From Polytrichum commune (lineage: Eukaryota; Streptophyta; Polytrichopsida; Polytrichales; Polytrichaceae): DNA of 64,000 bases. Under the pieces are notes generated by a model that was given only the letters and a program-made list of their open reading frames with translations, was not told the DNA's origin and ran no database searches. The translations under genes and the position numbers were made by a program. Below, one piece after another: positions 12,554-24,583 of this stretch. Numbering within the stretch: position 1 is the stretch's first letter; the number at the start of each line of letters is the position of its first letter. The stretch is taken from contig OX485804.1 in NCBI GenBank assembly GCA_950295325.1, positions 16,120,001 to 16,184,000 of the forward strand, in the 5' to 3' direction.

Positions 12554-12588
12554 TAGGTTAGGTTAGGTTTAGGTTTAGGTTTAGGTTC
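12554..12588 (+). repeat. Short interstitial telomere-like tract
   Basis: Runs of TTAGGT then TTTAGGT heptamers (about five units) resemble the plant telomere repeat TTTAGGG with a final-base change. It is too short to call a relic telomere. Confidence 0.5.
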
Positions 12589-12599
12589 CACTTATAAGG

Positions 12600-14820
12600 A
12601 AGTAGCCATGTCGTTGTGTTGTTGTTATTGTCCATGGCATCTTGCATCCTTTCCCCTTGCTAAAGGATCATGAAGTTTATGGCGTCTCGTTTCTAGGCTT
12701 TCACGTTGGCCTTGTCTCCCTTTACATAACCTCCCCTCCTTGCGTAATGTCAAGAGTCCTATGCATGCATCTAGCTATATAGGTCTTTGCTCCTTCTTTA
12801 CTAGGGTCAAATGCGTCAACCATGGAAAAGGGGCATGTGCCAGTGTACCACCACCCTAAGGGCCAGGTTCCATGTGCCGGTCCCAATCCGTTTTTTTCAA
12901 AATAAATGGGTGGGCTGGTGAAAAGAGGGTGGTGCCATGTGCCCATCCTTCTCACCCAAGGACCGGTACCCCCCATGGATGGGTGTCCCACATTTTGTGT
13001 TGTGCAAGAACGGGTGCCAAAGGACCAGCGGTCCTAACAGTCACAAGAAGGACATGTGCCGGTTAGAAAGCTCCGGTGACCGGATCATCCGGTCACCTAG
13101 GGTATACCCTTGGATATTAAAAGCCACTTTGTTATTCCAGTCCCTTCTTTTGAGGAGTACTCCTAGGGAACGTGTATTTTATGATGTTTTTAGAATCTAG
13201 ATGACCTTCATTGCCGGTGACCTTCATAAAGTGTCATGTCTTATCACTCACCAAATTTAGTTAAAAAGTAGGAAATCGAAATAAACCGGCACCCCACATA
13301 GAAGTACCCCTCCATAAAATGGGTCTCTCCTTTATCATTTTGTAAATCTATAGTTGTGATAACTTTATGACTTTTCCAATGATACGTGAGATTCGTATGG
13401 TTGTAATGATGCTTATGGGTTTCTTTTATCATTTCATCATGAATGAAGAGCAGTATGGTTCAGTTCATTGAGGCTCAAACTTAATCTAGCACTTCCTGAC
13501 ATGCCAAAATGAGTTGAATTCTTAATGAGTCAGTCTAAAATGCTTCTTTACCCAAACGTCCAAGTATGCACCAAAAACTAACTGAACGTGGAAGGTGTTG
13601 TATATAAAACAACCAATGCCATACAAAAAGCCCCATTGAATCAAAGAACAACTCTAATAGGGTTCTTTTGATTACAGAAAAATAGACCTAAAAACTGAAA
13701 ACAAAAACAGGAGGGGGGATTTGCATTGCTTGCTTTAGTGTGCAAGAACCACCATATTTTCATACTTGAAATTAGGTATTTTGAGATGCTAAAATTTCCT
13801 TGCATTGGCATCAAGTTCTTAACATGTCCCTAGTTGCAAGCAAAACATATGGACGCCATATGCAAGTCCGATTGTGTTAATGTTGTAAGAGTTGAGCAAA
13901 CTACACTAAATGTGATATTTAGTGTCACTTACTATTTGGAATTACGCAATGCATGGATATTTTATTTAAATTCGATCACATGGATGTGATCGTAATCTAT
14001 GACTTTGTGTCAATAATTTTACTTTTGAATTATGGATGTTTCACTTACCAAGCTTGCAACTCTCACATTACAAGTGACCTTTGGAAGTGGAGAGAACCCC
14101 CTAGGATAATAAGGGTTATTGAGCTCCCATTGCACAGTTTGAAAACCCCAAACACAAAGTGCATGGAGGCTCAAAAGCTGGACACCATTCTAGGTTCAAC
14201 AGTGAACATAATTGAGAGGGTCTATGTGATGCCTTAAAACAGAAGAATCTTCACTTTGTCCTCTTATAACTTTTGCATCTCTACTCCGATTGTGGGAACA
14301 AAATGAAGTCCTTCGTGATTCACATTTGCTAACCGAATGAGACAATTTTCACTCCGATCGAACGGCTGACATCGTCTGTGAAAATTGCCCACAACAAGAT
14401 CACGTACCTTAGATGCAAGCAGAATCTATAGACTTCTTTAAATAGAAAACTATTTGTAGTCTTTGCCACGTGGCAGTCCTACATTGGATGAGACCACTTC
14501 AATCTATTGTGGAAAGTATAGTTCGGTGATACAGAATAATACACTTTCTAGTACTCCAGATTCTGTACACACTTATCATTACTTCCTTTGTAAAGTTGGA
14601 GACACGGATGTTTCAAAGTATTTCAAAGTACATTCATCCATATATAACATTAAAAGGTACTCAAAGTACATTAATGAGTGCAATCTTGAACAACAACGGG
14701 TTTCCTTTGTCGGCAAACATAAAGTGGGGATTAATTATAGACATTATCCCAACTACTCATGACATTCTCTTGTTTGCTAATACCGTAGAGGGTGATCTAT
14801 TTCATCTTTAGTAGTGTTGG
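12600..14820. other. Gene-free stretch
   Basis: No recognisable gene. It includes an 11-bp-arm palindrome at 13075-13097, a 'ctacactaaatgtgatatttagtg' end similar to family D at 13900-13925, and an old family-B copy near 14170-14330. 14465-14560 resembles 12030-12110 ('gtcctacattgg...'). Confidence 0.35.
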
Positions 14821-14824
14821 AATG

Positions 14825-15180
14825 TGCACTAAATAGTCCTATTAGTGTGGGTGGAAAATTAGCCTGAAAATAATTAGTGTGGGTTGCACTAATTTTCTAG
14901 TCAAGATGGAATTAACATGAGTCCAAGGCCCCGGGTCTTCCCCCAAGTCTTCATGAATACTTCTGACCAACACTTTGAATACTAGTTATAGGTCAAGAGT
15001 AGCACAAATAATCACCCACACTAGTTTTATGGAAGAACATTAATTGTGGTCCACGCTAATATTCTACTAGAAATTTAGCATGGTTGAGAATCAATGTGGT
15101 CCACATTAAATTTTATTATGAAAATTAGTGTGGGCTCTAGAAAGTTATTGTGGCCCCCTATAATAGGACTATTTAGTGCA
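14825..15180. mobile_element. MITE with 20-bp perfect TIRs, CACTA-like ends
   Basis: TIR TGCACTAAATAGTCCTATTA at 14825-14844 is exactly inverted at 15161-15180. The inside is full of 'ttagtgtgggt' and 'gtggtccac.ttaa' subrepeats in both orientations. The ends contain CACTA, but the flanking bases do not give a clean 3-bp duplication, so the superfamily is open. Confidence 0.75.
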
Positions 15181-15619
15181 GTTTCTGCATGGGATTCAAG
15201 AAGTCTCAACTGATGTATGATTGACGCATGGCAATATGTGAGGAAAAACAAATACTTTTGTCGGAATAGAGAACCCTTTACAGTAGTTCAATTTAAGTTG
15301 GAGTGATTCGTCCATTACCCCACTTCAATGAAGTCACACAAACTCCAAATTTTGGAGTTGCTTCTCAAACATTATCGTGATAACCAAATACCTAATTAAG
15401 TACCTAAGTATGTGCAATGTGGACACATGGTTCTTGATAGCGTATGATCGCAAGTTCTTATGGCCGCTTACATAACATTATTCTTAGTATAAGTCTCCTT
15501 GCACTAGGTTGGGGCATTTCATAATTGTATTCTTAGGTTCACATGAACAAACACACATTGCTTAATAATGTTATGTATCTAATAATTGCATCATAAGGCG
15601 TGTAAGCCCATTGTGGGCA

Positions 15620-15960
15620 CTTCCCCGTCAACTTCATAGATCCTAAATCTCAGATCGGCCTATGCAAGGCTAGTTTGGCCCACCCACCCCAATATAACGA
15701 GCTAGAAATCATGCTTTTAATAGCCCAACAACACTATTTGTGTATTGATTCTCATAAACTCAGGGTCTAGGACCAAACCCATAGTTTCACCTACTTTACT
15801 TTACACCAATTCTAATGATTCCCAACCTTTCTTTGATGCTGCTTACACTCACATTGTGTAGGTTTGCCAAAGTGAGGCTTCAAAGAATGTGAATATTGGA
15901 TTTGCATAACATTATTCAACCTATGAAATGTGTTCTCTTTCTAAACCTACTAAAGATTCA
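15620..15960 (-). repeat. Dispersed repeat pair E, copy 1
   Basis: Inverse of 46000-46300. Shared blocks are 'ggcctatgcaaggctagtttggcccaccc', 'gattctcataa' and 'accaaacccatagtttcacctactttactttac'. Nature unknown. Confidence 0.55.
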
Positions 15961-16534
15961 TCCCTCTTCCATCAACTTTAAATTCAAGCTGGGATTGCAT
16001 CAAGATTATTGCAACATGCATTTCTATTACAGAATCAGAGTGCATTCATAGGAAAGAGGTCAGGCTCTTCCCACTTAATTATATTATGCTGGTTGGATCC
16101 ACATTTGCTTGTTATTTAAGTGGATGAACTGAGTATGTGGGTGTTAGGTCCAGTTCAAATGAGCGCTTGGACAAAAGATTGTCAAGGGTCATTGGTTGAA
16201 ATAACATCTTTATCTAGTGCGTTGTTAAAACCTAGGGTTTGCCCACTTTGTCAACCCGTCATATCACCATCTAGTTTAGCCACTTCAGCGGAAAAGATGG
16301 AAAATTTATGGGTCTATCTTGGGGGTGGCTCCAAACTTCTATGGTGGAGGAACACGCATGCTTATTCAATTAGGGTCGGTTAGGGTTTCCGATAGATCTG
16401 AAGCCACATATGATGAATTAGATGGCACACACGACGGCCTAATGATGTGCAAGTACTTTGGGGAGACGAATGATCAATCGGAGTGTCAATATTGTTCACG
16501 CTTTACTCATATGCTTGATTGAATGAGGCCTTAT

Positions 16535-16830
16535 GTGGGTCCTTTTTTTCTTGATCGGACACCTATATTTGAGTGGTATTGCAAGTCTTGTAGTTGCGAA
16601 GAATGGACATCAAAAAGACATGTGTTATAACTTTAATAAGATTGTATTGTACACAAAAAATATAGACACATTCTATGTATAATATTGAGCACAATTGGGA
16701 AGGCATGTATGAACGTTTAAGTGGAAGAGAGTCTTCGCCTTGCCTTCTTGTAATTTTTGCATCCAACCCCAATTCTAAAACTTAGAATGACAATCTTTGC
16801 TATTCACAGTTCCTAAGCCGATCCAACGGA
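16535..16830 (-). repeat. Old repeat family B, another copy
   Basis: Contains 'ttgatcggacacctatatttgagtggta' (the reverse complement of the 8180 block), then 'tattgagcacaattgggaaggcatgtatgaacgtttaagtgg' and 'cttgtaatttttgcatcc'. This is the same block order as near 14180-14290. Confidence 0.4.
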
Positions 16831-19800
16831 GTAATATTCTATGAAGTAAAAGTGCCCACAATAGGTCCACATACCTTATAAGATGTAAGTTAAATGTAGG
16901 TGATAAGTAGGTTCAAAACAATTTGATCCAAGATTTGAGCAAAGCGCCATATGTCGTGCTTCTATTAGTCAGTTCCCATACAAAATCCAGTGTGTTGACT
17001 CTAAAAATTTAGCATTTCGGCACCAAAAGTGCTTGAACTTGCTTATCACCTACAGTATTGCAAATTTCTGGAAGATGTGGAATTGTCCATCAGTTGAAAG
17101 GGCACAATGCAATACAACCTCTCTTTTGATACCAATTACGCTTAAGCTGCCAAAGGCCCATCCTCACATGGCTTTACCAAATAACCAAAGTCTTTCTTGA
17201 AAACTAGGTAAAGCTCTCTCGGTTACAGCGGAGGCATTCGGCTATCCCAATGCACCGAAAAGAACTTGCTTTGGAGATTTTCAAGTAGGTTTCAGTGGAG
17301 TAGGTTTCACACATGTTCATTGTTTTGTCTACCAAGCAATGACGTGTTGGATAGACTTCGTCCCATCCCCAAATGGCTTACCACTCATCTATCTTACCAT
17401 TGGTTTTTGTTGGCTCTATCTATAGGATAGAGACTATGCATCAACTTCTTCGTTTCAAGGGCAAATTTCCTAACCACTTTGTGTTCACACTTGGACGTTA
17501 CTTGTTCTTGTTATTTTTGGTCCACTTTATGTAATGTGGATGTTAACTATAGTTTATATATATATATAAGTGCTCCCTAAAATGCATTGAAAGAAATCTA
17601 GTTAACTATAGTTATTTCGGTAGTTCTTGATTATTTATTTTAAAAATTTTGGGTGATAAATGAGTAGCTTCAATCCTTGACCCGTATTTGAGAAGAAGGT
17701 GCACAAAATCCAAGAAAGGTTTGGTATAGTGAATAGCCATGGATCGGCATGAGCAAAGTAATCAACTACAATTGTAGTCTTTCATAGCAAAGGACAGAGC
17801 CTCATGGTTCTACCGTTTTCTTGTTGTTAATGAAGCTCCTTGTGCCCTCATAGCTAATACTAAAAGCAACCAATCACAAGGACGGGAGGCGACACTTTTA
17901 AAGGTCCTACATTGTTGCCTCATGTCTAGGTACCGATGGGAAAGGTCGGTGCTTGAGGCTTAGAACCTCCGCTTTTAAACCATGCCACATCCTTTGCCAA
18001 CTAGGCTTGGGATTAGATAAAGCCGATGGTGTGAAGGCCGTGTTCTTAGAAACAAACTTTTAGGCTAAGCTAAAGTCATGTGGGAAAGGGGCATTAGGTC
18101 TGTCAAAGTTTAACTTTGGAGAATGTGAATATAATAAATATGTTGGATCTCGGTCTACAACTTCACATGATTCGAGCAATATCGGCTCTTGAGGTATTCG
18201 GCCTTATGGGGGCCTTATTGTGGACACATTGAACTCCTTTACATGTTTCTAGCCATTGGATCAGCTTGGGAATTCTTCCATCCAATTAGCAATTGCAGAT
18301 CATCAAGATTATCAATTCAAGTTTCAAGAAGGTTGAAGTAGAGACGCAAAGCTTATAATAATCCAATGTGAAGGTTCTCTTTCTCAACATATGATTACAT
18401 AGGCTCCAGCGTCCGGCAAGAGCCTAAGGCTAATACAAATGCAGCCTACAAAATTTGTGACTTAGCCTATAAAATTTTGAAAGTGTAGGACAAAGAGCCT
18501 ATGGACAATTTAAAAACATAGGATATCAACCTATGTGATAAAAAACATGTAGGAAATTTTGCTTACAAATTTTTTAAAAGAGAGGATTTTAGCCATTCAT
18601 CCTTCTTCAAATTGGGAAATTAGTTGGCCTAAGTACATATCTTTAGGCTATATCTTGCAGGAAGAGTAGAGGTTGAATCTGAAGATGGTGAGGACTTTCA
18701 CCCTTAAACTCATTTGAATTTTAGCAACCTTTCATAACTTATAATCAACTCTTTAAAAAAGAGTTGGTTAATCCATAGCATTCAAACGTGGTGAAGGGCT
18801 TAGCCAGGTTCAATTCCTGCCAAGGATACCACTTAGTACTCAAATTTTGAATTTAAAACCTACAACATTAAAAGATATGAAGGATTTTAACCTACTCAAA
18901 ATTAGTTTTGAAGGCAATTGGTGGGTAACTTAAAAACTCAAAAGGTTTTCAACTTACAAAAATTTGATATTGTAGTATGCAACCTATGCCATGAGGGAAA
19001 TAGCCTATGCCCTTTTAAAGAGGTAGGCGATTAACCTTAATAACTTAAAAAACTTTTCGGACGTTGACAGGATCTCCCCATTGTGTTCCCTATTGAAACT
19101 AGAATAGCATCTTTATTTTGAGCAAACAACCCAATCTCATTGGAACACACATCTTCTTGTGTCTGATATTGACTACAAGTCTTGCCACATACCATTGGGA
19201 GTACTTGTGCCCATTTGATTTTGAAGAGCAACAACGTAACGCTCATGTACCTTAGGTCACCTTGAACATCGTGGGACGTGTTTGTTAGGTATGTGGCTTT
19301 ACTACGGCAAGCCTATTGTGAATACTTCCAACCCCACAAATAATTTTGATTGTTAGACCATAGCAGTATTTGGCTCATCCGGCTGGTGATTGTGAATTAG
19401 GAAGATTGTCATTTCAAAGTTTCATTAACGAAGATGAGATGCAAAAGGTATAAGTGGAAATTCTCGTTCTCTTTTAGTGATCACATTGGCCCTCCCAATT
19501 GTGTGAATGGTTAAATCTAGAATGGTGTCTAGAATTTGAGCACAGGTTCAATCTCACTGTAGTCATTTTGGCGACTATTCTTGACTAAAAATCCTTGCCA
19601 GACACCACTCAAATGCAGGTGTCCGATCAAGAAGAGTGACCACACAAGGGGTCCACATACCTCAAGTTAGTACCTTGAACATGGTAAATAATATTCCTAA
19701 TTTTGGCTAGGTTAAGTTTGGGTAGATGTGTGCTATTCAAATACTTCTCTCTTTACACACAATTAGCGTGAGATGATTAGCAAATCCAAATCGTTTTGGA

Positions 19801-20426
19801 ACCATCCGCCTCATAACTTCCGGAGCATCTTACATAAATATCTCTGTCATTATGAAAACGAAGATTCTCCTACTCATCAAGTGATCGTATAGATCCCCTA
19901 ACGGTCCGAGATGACCCTAAACTACCGGGTGATAGTGGAGATCGAGGTACCCATTTCCAAATGAAGTGGTCGGCGCTTCAATCCCCGTTGCAAAATCTTC
20001 TCTCTACATGACGGAACAAAAGATTAGCTAGGTAGGTAGGAAGCCAAGAGCCCACCCACCGCAAGCTAGGCAATAAACCCCACCCTGCACCAAAGGAATT
20101 CTTGAACAAGGTAAGACCAACGGGCTCAAATTCACGTTGAATTGCCCGATGTTGGTTATTTATCTATTCATTCATTTAGATTCCCTAAACCATGTTGACT
20201 AATGAACCTGAAATGGACAACATATTTTGAGCACTTAGTCCAATCCCTTGCTAAACAAACGCCCTTCTTTAGTGACCGTTCTTAGACCCACACCTAACCA
20301 CATACCACTCTCAAATGTAGGTGTCCAAATTATTACGACGTTCGATTTAGGCAACCGGTCTACCTCAATTGATGGTGGGTGGATAAGTTACAACATGTGC
20401 GCATCATCACTTTACATGTAATGGTG

Positions 20427-20488
20427 CAACACCTTTCTTTCCTTCTTTCCTTCTCTCTTTCTTTCTTTCTTTCTTTCTTGCTTGCTTA
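20427..20488 (+). repeat. (CTTT)n simple repeat
   Basis: Pyrimidine-only tract of TTTC/TTCC/CTTT units ending in 'cttgcttgctt'. Confidence 0.85.
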
Positions 20489-20959
20489 ATGCGACAACCC
20501 CAAAGATTCCCACAACCCAAAGACTACTACTTAGGCTGCAGCTGCACCAAAAACTTGGCGAAACACGAGTGAAGGTGAGAGTCCATGACGACCTCTGATT
20601 TAGGGTTTACCAAGTCTAAGCCAACGAGGGCCATCCATCTCTCGACCCCAATTGCAACAAACACGACACACAACGTACGGTCGTTAAAAATCACACGTTG
20701 TCTCCCAATTTTGAGCAAAACCAATGATCGGGGAGAACCCGGAACTTAGTGGTGTGGCCGATTCTCTTTCCCTTGTGCAATGGTAATTGTCAATCGCCTG
20801 TGTAATGTCACCAACATTGAATGTAAACCTTGCATTAAATGTCATTCATTGTGATGATTTTTGGGCACAACAAAAGTGGCATCTAGTTTCTATACTATTT
20901 TAAGGTTATTATGTTGGATGAATGAGAGTGCACTAGCACAAAGAACCGGGAGAGTCCAC

Positions 20960-21150
20960 CACGGCTACGTAAAGATGAACCGGTTGAGTTTGAGAATAAC
21001 CACTCGAAGTTCAACACTTCACGAAAGTTACCAATCATTTTAGAGGAATCTATAAAATGTACCTCAGATTTATAGAAGGAAAACCAAAAGACCACAACAT
21101 GTAACTAGTTGGACTTAGAAACACTAGGATTTGGACCGATTATGCTCAAA
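20960..21150 (+). repeat. Dispersed repeat family A, copy 2
   Basis: It carries the same ordered blocks as 5378-5560 and 30625-30790 ('gttgagtttgagaataacc', 'aatcattttagaggaatctat', 'aacactaggatttgg'). Shorter traces of the last block also occur near 25915-25970. Confidence 0.6.
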
Positions 21151-21299
21151 ATCCTCCCCAAACATTGCGCGAGCATGCAATGATTCCTTCTCACCATCAA
21201 ATTGTTTGGGGCCTTGTATTTTTGAATGTCGTCAAAGGCCATTTTTTGTTGAATTACAAAAAATAAATTTTAAAAAAACTTGCTACAAACATAAGGTGA

Positions 21300-21880
21300 T
21301 TTGATTGTTGAGATGCAAGTTAACTTTTAAATGCCTAAGAAGTCAACAAGTGGTTGCAAGCATTTTTTTAAAGTCTTTCTCAAGGCAAAGAGGGGCAAAT
21401 ACCTACTCAAATCTATAATTGCAGGCAAGAGTGCCACATTTGTGCACCTTCCACATGGATTTACATCCACCAACACATGTCCAAGATATGTTGCATTGGA
21501 GTGTCATGCAAATTCTCATATCAATTGGGGATCATTTGCACATAGGAATCAACAAAAATACATGTTTAGGTTATGCTTCCCCAAAACCGTGGAGGTGACA
21601 AATGTCAAGTTCTGACTCATGGACTAGTTCCATTGTAAACTAGTTGAGAGCACACTCCCACATTTGAATTAATCCAAAAACAACTAACTTTGTTGAATCA
21701 AAATTATCCACATGGCAAAACATAGCAAGCATGAACATGAACAACAAGACTAGTTAAAATAGTCATGAAACCATCTGAACTAGTGTCAAAGGGGTCATAG
21801 CAAACTGCTCGCTACCATATTACGGTCACATAGGACATTAGGGGTTAAGATTTTTGTTCCATTTTGGAGGAATATGCTCT
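21300..21880 (-). repeat. Dispersed repeat pair F, copy 1
   Basis: Inverse of about 48660-49260. Shared blocks are 'ttccacatggatttacatcca.caacacatgtc.aagatatgttgca', 'tgtcatgcaaa', 'aattatccacatggcaaaacatagcaa' and 'actagtgtcaaaggggtca'. A 94-codon frame in this copy has no counterpart in the other and matches nothing known. Confidence 0.6.
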
Positions 21881-22309
21881 CAAAATTAAGATTTGGTAGA
21901 GTTCAATGACAATTATCTTTATTCCAACCAGTGTATGGGTGTGTTCAAAAATTCACCCTTTACAAATTTTTATTTTATGTCGATTCCCAATAAGATCTTT
22001 GGGCCGGACGCTAAAGAAGCCCTATCGAGCTCTGTGCGCCTAAGAATCCGCGTCCCTTGGCCCACGTGTCAGTGCCCAAACCATAACTTTTTGGACCTGC
22101 CCACGTTGTTGCCCGCACCTTGCCAGACCGGATGGAACCTTGGACGGAGTTAGCTCCAACGACGTTAGTCATCCTTCGAGCCATGGATCCTCTTCCGAGC
22201 ATTGGGAACGTTCCCTATCTCCTTCCCATCGGTTTTCAACCACATTTGCTAATGTGTTATGCAAACGATATCTGCGGATGTGTTATGCATCAAAATCTCT
22301 GGAATGTGT

Positions 22310-22640
22310 TATACGTCGGTCCCAAATCCAAAAATGTGTTATGCACTAAATCCAAATTTACAAATGTGTCATCCGTCATATTCATGTTTACGAATGTGTC
22401 ATGCACCAGATCCAGATTTACAAATGTGTCATGCGTCATATTCATATTTACAAATGTGTCATGCACAACATCCAAATTTACAAATATGTCATGCGTCATT
22501 TTCATATTTACAAATGTGTCATGCACAAGATCCAAATTTACAAATGTGTCATGCGTCATATTCAAATGTGTCATGCACTTGATCCAAATTTGTGAATGTG
22601 TCATACATCGTATTCAAATTTACAAATGTGCTATGCACTA
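22310..22640 (+). repeat. 30-bp minisatellite in left palindrome arm
   Basis: About ten units of the type tttacaaatgtgtcatgc(acnanatccaaa or gtcatattcata) alternate in two variants, so a 60-bp higher-order period is visible. The period is a multiple of three, which explains the long repetitive frames on both strands. Confidence 0.85.
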
Positions 22641-23040
22641 CATCCAAGTGGAGGACGTTAAATACCCCCCCCACGAACTTTTCGGGGGGGGGATATTCTG
22701 TCAGGGGCAGCTGCCCGTCAGTTTTTCTGCACCCGACTGAAAACTGCTGCCCGCCCGCCCGACTTCGAAAAAACTATTGTACTTGCATTTTTGAAGGCTA
22801 CTTGTCCACAAATCCCATATTGAGTGCACTTCATTTTCAAGGTCTCAAATCCAATATATATGTTCACTTTCATTGAGTAAATAAGCAATTGACTGGATTT
22901 CATTTTCAAAGTGAAACCGCCAATAAAGCACAAAATAAACTTGGAAGTCAAAAATATTACAAAATCCTCATTAGCATTGAGGTTATAATTTTTGTCACTT
23001 ACAATTGAAAGGGACTTTGTCATTCTAAAGTGAAACTCAA

Positions 23041-23560
23041 ATTGATGATTTTTTTTAATTTTAATAGTTTAATATTATATATATATATATATAGTTAATA
23101 TAGTTAGTACCAACTACTATCACAAATTTTTCATACGCATTTAAACTAGTTAAGTAAGATTGAATGCAACTAAGTCTAATAATTTCTGATTTATCCTAAT
23201 TAATCCTTTTTAAGCCCAATTGAATCAGATTATATGCGTACTAAATTAATTAAGCCTAATTCATCATAAATTATATTTACTGGATTTAATTCCATTTCAA
23301 TCATGATTGATTCCATGGAATTAACTCCAGTAAATATAATTTATGATGAATTAGGCTTAATTAATTTGGTAATCATATATTCTGATTTAATCGGGCTTAA
23401 TTAGGATAAATCAGAAATTATTAGACTTAGTTGCATTCAATCTTACTTAACTAGTTTAAATGCGTATGAAAAATTTGTGATAGTAGTCGGTATTAACTAT
23501 ATTTTATATATATAATATTAAAAAAAATTCATCAATTTGAGTTTCACTTTAGAATGACAA
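23041..23560. repeat. AT-rich hairpin core of the foldback element
   Basis: About 250 bp on each side of the 23303/23304 centre are complementary, including (TA)n at 23078-23093, the 'actagttaagtaagattgaatgcaactaag' block and 'ttaattaagcctaattcatcataaattatattta'. A 3-4-base indel next to the centre is the main asymmetry. Confidence 0.8.
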
Positions 23561-23934
23561 AGTCCCTTTCAATTGTAAGTGACAAAAATTATAACCTCAA
23601 TGCTAATGAGGATTTTGTAATATTTTTGACTTCCAAGTTTATTTTGTGCTTTATTGGCGGTTTCACTTTGAAAATGAAATCCAGTCAATTGCTTATTTAC
23701 TCAATGAAAGTGAACATATATATTGGATTTGAGACCTTGAAAATGAAGTGCACTCAATATGGGATTTGTGGACAAGTAGCCTTCAAAAATGCAAGTACAA
23801 TAGTTTTTTCGAAGTCGGGCGGGCGGGCAGCAGTTTTCAGTCGGGTGCAGAAAAACTGACGGGCAGCTGCCCCTGACAGAATATCCCCCCCCCAAAAAGT
23901 TCGTGGGGGGGGTATTTAACGTCCTCCACCTGGA

Positions 23935-24262
23935 TGTAGTGCATAGCACATTTGTAAATTTGAATATGATGTATGACACATTCACAAATTTGGATCAAGT
24001 GCATGACACATTTGAATATGACGCATGACACATTTGTAAATATGAAAATGATGCATGACATATTTGTAAATTTGGATGTTGTGCATGACACATTTGTAAA
24101 TATGAATATGACGCATGACACATTTGTAAATCTGGATCTGGTGCATGACACATTTGTAAATTTGGATCTAGTGCATGACACATTCGTAAACATGAATATG
24201 ACGGATGACACATTTGTAAATTTGGATTTAGTGCATAACACATTTTTGGATTTGGGACCGAC
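23935..24262 (-). repeat. 30-bp minisatellite in right palindrome arm
   Basis: Inverse copy of 22310-22640 with the same number of units but a different order of the two variants (see findings). Confidence 0.85.
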
Positions 24263-24583
24263 GTATAACACATTCCAGAGATTTTGATGCATAACACATC
24301 CACAGATATCGTTTGCATAACACATTAGCAAATGTGGTTGAAAACCGATGGGAAGGAGATAGGGAACGTTCCCAATGCTCGGAAGAGGATCCATGGCTCG
24401 AAGGATGACTAACGTCGTTGGAGCTAACTCCGTCCAAGGTTCCATCCAGTCTGGCAAGGTGCGGGCAACCACGTGGGCAGGTCCAAAAAGTTATGGTTTG
24501 GGCACTGACACGTGGGCCAGGGGACGCGGATTCTTAGGCGCACAGAGCTCGATAGGGCTTCTTTAGCATCCGGCGATCTTTGG

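Larger units (their letters stand above)
15961..20925. other. Gene-free stretch with decayed repeats
   Basis: Short frames around 16120-16520 and 19037-19246 have no recognisable homology. Family-B traces lie at 16535-16830, 19030-19250, 19510-19690 and 20280-20340. 18400-19020 is AT-rich with repeated 'agcctataaaattttg' and 'aacctac' phrases. A pyrimidine tract with (CTTT)n is at 20427-20488. Otherwise I see nothing. Confidence 0.35.
22003..24574. mobile_element. Mutator-like foldback element, near-perfect 2.57-kb palindrome
   Basis: The 9-bp sequence GATCTTTGG flanks both sides (21994-22002 and 24575-24583), as expected for MULEs. The element starts GCCGGACGCTAAAGAAGCCC and ends with the inverse of GCCGGATGCTAAAGAAGCCC. 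The inverted repeat runs through the whole element. The arms meet at the 14-base palindrome TCAATCATGATTGA (23297-23310) with essentially no loop. Arm differences are few, and a 101-codon frame is identical in the two arms. No transposase is present. From the edge inward each arm holds a GC-rich end, a 30-bp minisatellite, a G/C homopolymer cluster, and an AT-rich core. The frames in it, including the 206- and 211-codon repeat frames, are by-products. Confidence 0.92.

Noticed and set aside
22120-22740. 206-codon plus-strand frame, and 23837-24472 minus-strand 211-codon frame
   Set aside because: Both are readings of a 30-bp minisatellite whose period is a multiple of three; several other frames stay open for the same reason.
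22718-23859. Identical 101-codon frames in the two palindrome arms
   Set aside because: The identity comes from the inverted repeat. The sequence shows no known domain and the opposite strand is also open.
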